Under the pieces are notes generated by a model. It had not been told where the DNA came from, searched no databases, and worked only from the letters and a program-made list of their open reading frames with translations. Below, in pieces: positions 25,601 through 29,862 of a stretch of 29,862 nucleotides of DNA. Made by a program: the position numbers and the translations under genes. Source of the stretch: DATKZS01 sp035527835 [NCBI: bacterium] (lineage in GTDB: Bacteria > RBG-13-61-14); the NCBI GenBank assembly GCA_035527835.1, contig DATKZS010000143.1, positions 1 to 29,862 of the forward strand, in the 5' to 3' direction. The stretch's first letter is position 1. Each line of letters starts with the position of its first letter.

Positions 25601-25769
25601 GCAACGCCATCCTCGCGGCCCCCTGCAAGGAAGGCAGCAGCGCGGCGGCCGACAACGCGGCGGCGATGACGATGAAGAGCGGGAGCGCGAGGCGCGCGAG
25701 CCGGATCCGCCTCCGCCGGCGGCGCACGGACTCGATGAGCGACTCGATGGCTTGGTATGACTCAATCAT
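22638..25769 (-). CDS. DUF4175-like membrane protein with long coiled coil
   Basis: The 1043-residue product starts with a basic stretch (RRRRRR) and three membrane helices (two within about 24-75, one near 150-170), an Ig-like extracytoplasmic region, and a very long helical/coiled-coil part rich in Met, Gln, Ala and Glu, followed by a Gly-Met-rich linker (MGGGMPMGRGPGGR) and a conserved-looking tail VPEQYREEILRAMKEDSPDA. The tail and overall layout match DUF4175-type proteins. The ATG at 25769 overlaps the nth stop by one base (TAATG); an in-frame start at 25823 within nth is less likely. The stop overlaps the next start (ATGA). The coiled coil suggests a scaffold across the periplasm. Function unknown. 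Confidence 0.83.
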   Translation of the reverse strand: MIESYQAIESLIESVRRRRRRIRLARLALPLFIVIAAALSAAALLPSLQGAARMALRAALLCSMSLAAMAALVLAVVRRENLEAAALAIERANPWVNNALISAIQLVRAAAATGPAGAFSRALLDKHLESAAAMLPRLDLENSAPTQKLKVPAMVFSAVALAFLAMLSLRPERTRSGLAALLTEQWSMAADQAKTASLPLTTGDFTLHYTFPAYSGISAQTVAHTNGDIAALKGTAVTLETTALEPLSSASIITSTGARYAMSVAGGSALKAELVLSDPGTYYIEGVGAGGMRLAEPRSHHIVVDPDLDPLITMLTPVQDVEVAAEGSLPISYEAGDDFGLSEVALIYQQGGEDHKVIIRTEKESPRNRLQGDYEWLISEMGFKEGQRIPFYLQATDNDEVAGGKTGKSEMRVLEIFSARGQHRKLLARQDEFFNQMIDHLASHIGAALKDQPAADLAAGEKGLIEEGHKLLSSITDLQLALLDDEYADQLVLDTLLDMARRYSARLGEREKLLEDPARSAPDWAASVKSLRATYQGGLEKDILYFDKLIKKQRVEDLMAQADDLYQAQADLADLVAEYKKTGDPALLEKLRQTMSQLQEAFDNLMRRMAEMKKDLPEEFVNADAMKKASAMNVADQMEKLRKALADGDLDSAMAMAEQFLSQMGQWMAGMEEGASQFGQMMSGEDMQKLSEMSTQLDDLVKRQQEIEDGMRDIYQEALDRAQPKEPDGQAALGLDEKIQRMNDELLRAQSSLRRMTPSADGAKPTLNSINEKRNRAAIPYSYVRRGLSDLRGAMREADLNQALEQAEKIKEDLEQANRDATKFVQDENPGPKQARDEFEKASASSSRLMDEIQKDLENMDQAAAVRPDQSERGQLDELSRLQEAVRQDTQSVREGYDQLRQQVPSLPQDISGSLDQAALNMHDASGEMMLGDPARAQVPARDARMNLEQARKGLQQSMQQMAQSMMGSAARMGGGMPMGRGPGGRANDGEGGMLSGGKVQLPDEGAYQVPEQYREEILRAMKEDSPDAYKSLNHDYYERLVR

Positions 25770-26467
25770 TACCTGATCCTGAAAGCCGACGGGCACTTTT
25801 TTCTTAGACAGCACGCGGCGCATTCCGGTTTCCTCGGATGGCAGACCTTGCGTCCGTGCGCGATCATGTTGATGTGGAGGCCGTATTTCATTTTATCCGG
25901 CACCATCAAGTCGAGGACGTCGTGGGCCTGGTCCGCGTCCGCTTTCATGGGCACGATGCCCAAGCGGCGGGACACGCGATGGATGTGCGTGTCCACCGGA
26001 AACACCGGCACGCCGCAGGAAAACAGGAGCACGATGGCCGCGGTCTTCCTGCCCACGCCCTTGAACGAGTACAGGTAATCCAGGGCCTCGTCCCTCGTCA
26101 TGCGGCAGATGCGGGAGAGGTCCAGGCGCCCTTCCCTCCTCGCGATCTCCCGGAGCATGGCCTGAAGCCGCGCCGACTTCTGATGCGCCAGGCCCCCTGC
26201 CCTGATCGCGTCCTCCACCTTTTTGACGGGGGCGGCGGCGACTTCAGCCCAGGTGGGGAAGCGGCGCCGGAGCTCGGCATAGGCCCGGTCGCGGTTCAGG
26301 TCGTTGGTGTTCTGCGAGAGCAGGGTCAGGCAAAGCTCGTCGAGCGGGTCGGTCCGTGGCTCCGGCGGCGCCTGCTCCCCGTACTCTTTGGCCAGCCGCG
26401 CATGAATCCAGCGGGCCATGGCCTTCTTCGCCTTCGGGTCCTGCTTCAAGCCTCTTACCGCGATCAT
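25769..26467 (-). CDS. nth: Endonuclease III (DNA glycosylase/AP lyase)
   Basis: Endonuclease III removes oxidised pyrimidines and cuts the abasic site. The 232-residue protein has the helix-hairpin-helix LYSFKGVGRKTAAIVL with the catalytic Lys in GRKTA, the catalytic Asp in FPVDTHIHRVSRRLG, and a C-terminal [4Fe-4S] motif C-x6-C-x2-C-x5-C (CHPRKPECAACCLRKKC). TLLSQNTND is the normal DNA-contact loop, with Asn in place of the usual TD. The start at 26467 gives an N-terminus slightly longer than usual; an ATG at 26419 is an alternative. It is the first gene of the transcript leading into the DUF4175-like gene, an unusual partner. Confidence 0.95.
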   Translation of the reverse strand: MIAVRGLKQDPKAKKAMARWIHARLAKEYGEQAPPEPRTDPLDELCLTLLSQNTNDLNRDRAYAELRRRFPTWAEVAAAPVKKVEDAIRAGGLAHQKSARLQAMLREIARREGRLDLSRICRMTRDEALDYLYSFKGVGRKTAAIVLLFSCGVPVFPVDTHIHRVSRRLGIVPMKADADQAHDVLDLMVPDKMKYGLHINMIAHGRKVCHPRKPECAACCLRKKCPSAFRIR

Positions 26468-27069
26468 CCATGGAAGATGATAAGGGACGGGGGCCGGAAC
26501 TGCAATCCAACGGCGTTTCCTGCTCCATTAAGAACCGGATCTCGCACCGAGGCACAGAGAACACAGCGCGGCCTTTGGCCGCAACCAAATGCCCACTCGC
26601 AAGGCGCTCCACATCGAGCCGCCATTTCTTTAGAAGCCCGATTCATCGGGCTTTCTTAGAGGCATGCAGGCCCGCCATTGATGGCGGGTATCGAGGCGCT
26701 GCAAGACCTGAGCAAGGGCGTTTTAACGTCCTTCTCACGCCTCCGGGCTTTAGCCCCCGGATAAATCCTTTATTTCGAGAACCCCGTTGAAACGGGGTCC
26801 GGAGCAGGGGCCCGAGGCCTCGTTAACCCGCGCTAAAGCACGGGCCTGCACTAAATTCAAGGCCGGTAAACCGGCCTGCCCTGGCCCTCATGCAAGCGCC
26901 TTTTTTCATAATTGATTCCATAAAAGTGCAAAGAAATTTATGCATCCTTGATGTTAGCAGTACAGAGAAAAAATATTTTTCGTTCTTCTTAACTCTGTTT
27001 TCTTCGTGCCTCTGTGCGAAATGAGCCCCTCCCCAGGCGATGATTCTCTATCGCTTTGCCGGGTGGCGC
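26468..27069. repeat. 602-nt gene-free region with repeats
   Basis: I see no believable gene; frames crossing it are made of repeats. It holds a CTCTGTG/CTCGGTGCGA repeat at 26542-26566 (minus) and 26991-27021 (plus), the latter preceded by the AT-rich word AAAATATTTTT as in the copy near 142-155, and a run of hairpins at 26634-26877 described separately. The stretch 26880-26990 is AT-rich and may hold the nth promoter region's far edge or a terminator, but nothing specific is recognised. Confidence 0.75.
26634..26877. repeat. Array of seven different short hairpins
   Basis: Seven palindromes stand in a row within 244 nt: 26634-26653 (AAGCCCGA arms, loop TTCA), 26671-26688 (CCCGCCAT, loop TG), 26714-26733 (AAGGGCGTT, loop TT, one G-U), 26743-26760 (CGGGCT, imperfect), 26781-26798 (ACCCCGT, loop TGAA), 26827-26844 (CCCGCGCT, one mismatch) and 26860-26877 (AGGCCGGT, loop AA). 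Each has a GC-rich stem closed by A-T pairs and a 2-4 nt AT-rich loop, yet stem sequences all differ. Confidence 0.85.
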
Positions 27070-27663
27070 TCACCGGCGCAGGGTTCCCGGACCGATGACC
27101 CCGTTCTTCAGGCGGCGTGAGGGGAAAATGCCCTCGCTCGCCGCGCGCACGTCCTCCACCGACACGAAGGCCTTGGGGTTGAAGCGGTGGATGATCTCCA
27201 TGACGCGCTCCAGGTCCTTGCGCTTGATGATGCTGAAGAGCAGCCGCGCCTCGCCGCCGGTGCCGCGGGCGGCGATGCTGGTGTAGCCGAATTCCTCCGC
27301 CTGCAGAAAGTTGACGAGCTCGGTGGCGTCCTTCCTGGTGATCACGCGCACGGCGAGCAGCCCGATGGCGAGCTTGCTCTCCAGGAAGATCCCGAGGTAA
27401 TTGCCCGCGGCGAACCCGGCGGCGTACGCGATGTAATACTGGACCTCGGCCAGGTTCTGCACGATCCGGGTGATGGTGAAGAGCCAGATCAGCACCTGGA
27501 CGAAGCCGATGGCCGAGGCCAGCACCTTGAGGCCGCGGTTGATGAAGATGATGCGGACGGTGTCCATGCTCACGTCGCAAATGCGCAGGCACATGATGAT
27601 GAGCGGCATGATCAGCCATCTCCAGATCTCGGGGCTGAAATGCGCGGGCAGGTCGTAGATCAT
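27070..27663 (-). CDS. UPF0316 membrane protein (DUF5698/DUF2179)
   Basis: The 197-residue protein has three membrane helices in the first 110 residues (LIMPLIIMCLRICDVSMDTV, VLASAIGFVQVLIWLFTI, and YYIAYAAGFAAGNYLGIFL) followed by a soluble DUF2179-type domain (VITRKDATELVNFLQAEEFGYTSI and the IIKRKDLERVMEII stretch). The pattern RICDVSMDTVRIIFINRGLK is the UPF0316 hallmark. The domain may sense small ligands in the cytoplasm, but no member has a settled role known to me. AAGGAGA at good distance supports the ATG. The gene stands alone between repeat-bearing spacers. Confidence 0.92.
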   Translation of the reverse strand: MIYDLPAHFSPEIWRWLIMPLIIMCLRICDVSMDTVRIIFINRGLKVLASAIGFVQVLIWLFTITRIVQNLAEVQYYIAYAAGFAAGNYLGIFLESKLAIGLLAVRVITRKDATELVNFLQAEEFGYTSIAARGTGGEARLLFSIIKRKDLERVMEIIHRFNPKAFVSVEDVRAASEGIFPSRRLKNGVIGPGTLRR

Positions 27664-27706
27664 TTTGCATTCTCCTTCATCTTGGATAGTTAAAACAAGT
27701 ATATTA

Positions 27707-27782
27707 TTAACAGGGATATACAGGATGTTCAGGATTAATTTTTATTTTCAGAAATCCTGAACACCCTGTATATCCCTGTTAA
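27707..27782. repeat. 30-nt inverted repeat between minus-strand genes
   Basis: Arms at 27707-27736 and 27753-27782 pair at 29 of 30 positions around a 16-nt AT-rich loop. The words ACAGGGATATACAGGA and TTCAGGATT relate it loosely to the ACAGGATTAACAGGAT elements at 1746 and 7155. It lies between the MBL gene end (27843) and the UPF0316 start (27663). Confidence 0.9.
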
Positions 27783-27842
27783 AATTCTTTCTTAATAATT
27801 CCTTGCAGGTTGCGGAACGGGTTCCGTTGGAGGGATAGTGTA

Positions 27843-28799
27843 CTACGGCGCCGCGTCTCTTTCCAGGTCGTGGAGCGAGCCGGCGATCATCGTCTTGAGG
27901 GAGAGCAGCATGCGCTCGCGGGAAGGATAGAGGGAGATGAGGGCGGGGCCGAGCTCGGACTCGAGCGCGGAGAGCACGGAATCGCGGCCGCGCCTGCCCG
28001 CCTTTATCTCCACGGCCATGGCGCGGAGCTTTTCGGCGGCGGCCACGGCCTGTTCCAGGGCCGGGACGATCTCTTCAATTTGCAGGGTCCCGAAATGGCC
28101 GCAGCCGATGCGGGCGATGCCCATGGCGGCGATCCGGCGCATGGTATTGATGTAGTCATCGTGGCGGTACTCCGGGGCAAAGGCGGTGGGCGCGATCACG
28201 GGCCGGCCGGCGGGATCGCGGGCGAGCAGGCCGCAGGCGTCGCCGACGAAGAGGAAGGAGATCTCGGGCACGTGGAAGATGAGGTGGCCGTTGGCGTGGC
28301 CGGGGGCATCGAGGGCGCGGACGGTGAGGCCGCCCAGGTCGAGCGCGTCGCCGTCCTTCATTACCAGGATCCGGTCGCGGCCGATGGGGAGCATGTCTCC
28401 GGCCAGGGATCCGTCGGTGGCCCGGCCCGAGCGCATCAGCTTCTCGCAGATGTCGGCGCGGCCTATGTACACGGCGGGCTTTTCCGCGCACGCTACTTTA
28501 ACCGACCGGTTGCCCCGCTCCTCGAGCAGGCGCAGAAGCTCGTGCGCGCCGCCGGCGTGGTCGTAGTGGGCATGCGTGAGCGCGATCCAGGCCACGTCCG
28601 CGGGCTCCGCGCCGGCCTCGGTGAGCCCGGCCAGCACGTTCCCGGCCGTGACCGAGACGCCGCTGTCCAGGATGGCGGCGCGGTCAGCGATCACCGCGAA
28701 CACCGAGGTGTAGCCGGCGCGGCCGCCCATGAAGGTGTCAAAAAGGAACAGGCCGTCCGAGAGCTTCAGCGCCAACGCCCGCTCCATGTCCGGCTTCAC
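27843..28799 (-). CDS. MBL-fold metallo-hydrolase
   Basis: The 318-residue protein is a metallo-beta-lactamase-fold hydrolase. The dinuclear metal site is complete: HAHYDH (His76, His78, Asp80, His81), His168 in PGHANGH, Asp187 in VGDACG and His235 in GCGHFG. This resembles glyoxalase II/lactonase-like members, but substrate cannot be read from sequence. The C-terminal 80 residues form an additional helical region. Start is a GTG overlapping the epimerase stop by 4 nt (GTGA); an ATG at 28787 is an alternative. The coupling implies that it is produced with the upstream epimerase/dehydratase. Confidence 0.92.
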   Translation of the reverse strand: MKPDMERALALKLSDGLFLFDTFMGGRAGYTSVFAVIADRAAILDSGVSVTAGNVLAGLTEAGAEPADVAWIALTHAHYDHAGGAHELLRLLEERGNRSVKVACAEKPAVYIGRADICEKLMRSGRATDGSLAGDMLPIGRDRILVMKDGDALDLGGLTVRALDAPGHANGHLIFHVPEISFLFVGDACGLLARDPAGRPVIAPTAFAPEYRHDDYINTMRRIAAMGIARIGCGHFGTLQIEEIVPALEQAVAAAEKLRAMAVEIKAGRRGRDSVLSALESELGPALISLYPSRERMLLSLKTMIAGSLHDLERDAAP

Positions 28800-29758
28800 G
28801 CCTTTCCCAGCATTCTTTTCCAGAGCGGCCGGCGCTGAACGTTCTCCAGCATCTCGCGCACGGTGGTTTCCAGGTCGTGTTTGGGTGTCCAGCCCAGGAC
28901 CTCGCGGGAGCGGTTGAGGTCGAAGCGCCAGTTGCCCTCGGCGGCCACGATCCAGTCGGGCGAGAGCAGGGTGAGGTGGAGGGCATAGCCGATGCGGGAG
29001 AGCTTTTTCAAGGTTTCGATGCCGACGCTGACCCGCGGCCGGTCCCTGGCGGCGAATCCCTCGATGGCTATCGGCTCCGGAAGTGAGATGATGAAGGCGC
29101 CGGGCACGTCGCGGTCCAGGGCCAGCTCGAAGGCGTCAATCACGTCCTCTTCGTGCACCACGGGCAGGTACGCTCCTTCCCTGATGTGGGGGACCACCAG
29201 GAGTCGGCCGAGCTCGTGCGCGAAGTTATTGTTGCGCGGCCCGATCAGGATGGATGGGCGCAAGCGGGTCACGACCACGCCGGGGTTGCGCTTTTCGAAC
29301 TCGTCGAGGGCCTCTTCGAGCAGGCGCTTGGTGTGGAGGTAATAGCTCGCGTTGTCGCCGGTGAGCGGGGTGTCCTCGTTGATGAGCCGGTTGTCGCGCG
29401 GCTGGCGGCCGTAGGCGGCCACGCTGGACGCGGCCACCAGCTTCTCCACCCCGGCCTTTTCGCAGGCCGCGAGCACGTTCCGGGAGCCGTTCACGTTGAT
29501 GTCATAGGTCTTGGGGATATCGTGAATGGCGGCCACGATGAAGGCCAGGTGCACCACGGTGTCCATGCCCTTAAAGCTCCGGACGATGGCCGGGTCGCGC
29601 ACGTCAACCTCGGCGGTCTCAACGCCGGAGGGCAGCCCCACGGGCCGCACCACGTCAACGGCGACGATCTTCTCCACGTCCTTTTTGGCGGTGAGCCTCT
29701 CGACCAGCATCCGTCCGATGTAGCCTGCCGCTCCCGTGATCGCTATCTTCTTTCCCAT
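28796..29758 (-). CDS. NAD-dependent epimerase/dehydratase (extended SDR)
   Basis: The 320-residue product is an extended short-chain dehydrogenase/reductase. The NAD-binding motif GAAGYIG is at 9-15, DVRDP gives the Asp contacting adenine, AASSVAAYG holds the catalytic Ser region (111-112), and the catalytic pair is YLHTK (Tyr140, Lys144). RLRPSILIGPRNN and the C-terminal DLNRSREVLGWTPKHDLETTVREML are typical of sugar-nucleotide epimerases/reductases. The ATG at 29758 has GAGG five nt upstream; a GTG at 29764 would add two residues. No sugar-transferase genes are near, so the substrate may be a sugar nucleotide or a sterol/isoprenoid-like alcohol; undecided. Confidence 0.93.
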   Translation of the reverse strand: MGKKIAITGAAGYIGRMLVERLTAKKDVEKIVAVDVVRPVGLPSGVETAEVDVRDPAIVRSFKGMDTVVHLAFIVAAIHDIPKTYDINVNGSRNVLAACEKAGVEKLVAASSVAAYGRQPRDNRLINEDTPLTGDNASYYLHTKRLLEEALDEFEKRNPGVVVTRLRPSILIGPRNNNFAHELGRLLVVPHIREGAYLPVVHEEDVIDAFELALDRDVPGAFIISLPEPIAIEGFAARDRPRVSVGIETLKKLSRIGYALHLTLLSPDWIVAAEGNWRFDLNRSREVLGWTPKHDLETTVREMLENVQRRPLWKRMLGKA

Positions 29759-29782
29759 CCGCACCTCGCGTTTTAAGAAGAG

Positions 29783-29852
29783 CCGCGGGTGAGGGCACCC
29801 GTTCTCATATAGAGGACCGCGGGTGAGGGCACCCGCTCCCCCCTTAAAGGGG
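29783..29852. repeat. Tandem 19-nt hairpin repeat at window edge
   Basis: CCGCGGGTGAGGGCACCCG occurs identically at 29783-29801 and 29817-29835, each able to fold with CGGGTG / CACCCG arms around AGGG. A CCCCTTAAAGGGG palindrome follows at 29839-29851, and another partial GCGGGTGCC begins just before the window ends. The array continues beyond the window and lies upstream of the epimerase gene. Confidence 0.88.
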
Positions 29853-29862
29853 CGCGGGTGCC

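Noticed and set aside
26356-26790. Plus-strand frame leaving the nth 5' region
   Set aside because: Antisense to nth and then made of hairpin repeats; no motif.
29783-29862. Possible CRISPR array at the right edge
   Set aside because: Units are 19 nt with 15-nt spacing, self-complementary, and no cas gene is present.

Overview
The window is high-GC (roughly 60-65% by eye), gene-dense DNA from a Gram-negative bacterium. It carries housekeeping genes (surE-pcm, apt, mutL-miaA, ispG, nth), one large membrane-protein module, and many short palindromic repeats between genes. A lipoprotein signal, a Tat-like signal, Sec signals and a periplasmic murein hydrolase point to a diderm. The repeat-rich spacers and the MoxR/VWA/DUF4159/DUF4175-type module recall lineages such as Planctomycetota, Hydrogenedentota, Sumerlaeota, Acidobacteriota or Desulfobacterota-like organisms, often known only from metagenomes. 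I cannot place the phylum from the sequence alone. No tRNA, rRNA, CRISPR, phage, transposase or origin was seen.

Left part, plus strand (303-4738): surE and pcm overlap, followed by a SLOG/LOG-like protein and a LysM-M23 lipoprotein, an arrangement like the surE-pcm-nlpD neighbourhood of proteobacteria. After a repeat-bearing gap come apt and a TlpA-like thioredoxin. A 32-bp perfect inverted repeat separates this block from a convergent secreted carboxylesterase. Minus strand (6688-10300): mutL, miaA and a small Cys-containing protein are coupled by 4-nt overlaps, followed after a repeat by an uncharacterised protein. A divergent region separates mutL from a membrane-anchored zinc-ribbon protein, then ispG and a fold-type IV PLP enzyme on the plus strand.

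Centre, minus strand (26467 down to 13044): nth, a 1043-residue DUF4175-like membrane/coiled-coil protein, a TPR/peptidase-MA-like protein, MoxR ATPase, DUF58 protein, BatA-like VWA protein, DUF4159 protein and a VWA/GATase-like membrane protein. Several pairs overlap at stop/start codons. Three successive proteins keep the DxSxS motif of a metal-binding VWA fold, and MoxR is their expected AAA+ partner. I infer one envelope-located assembly or remodelling system of unknown substrate. Its spacers hold seven hairpins that share a purine RGAR tetraloop while the stem bases differ, and two of these hairpins are read through as the N-terminus of the TPR/peptidase protein.

Right end, minus strand: a 600-nt gene-free stretch with seven different hairpins in a row, an UPF0316 membrane protein, and an overlapping pair of an NAD-dependent epimerase/dehydratase and an MBL-fold hydrolase.
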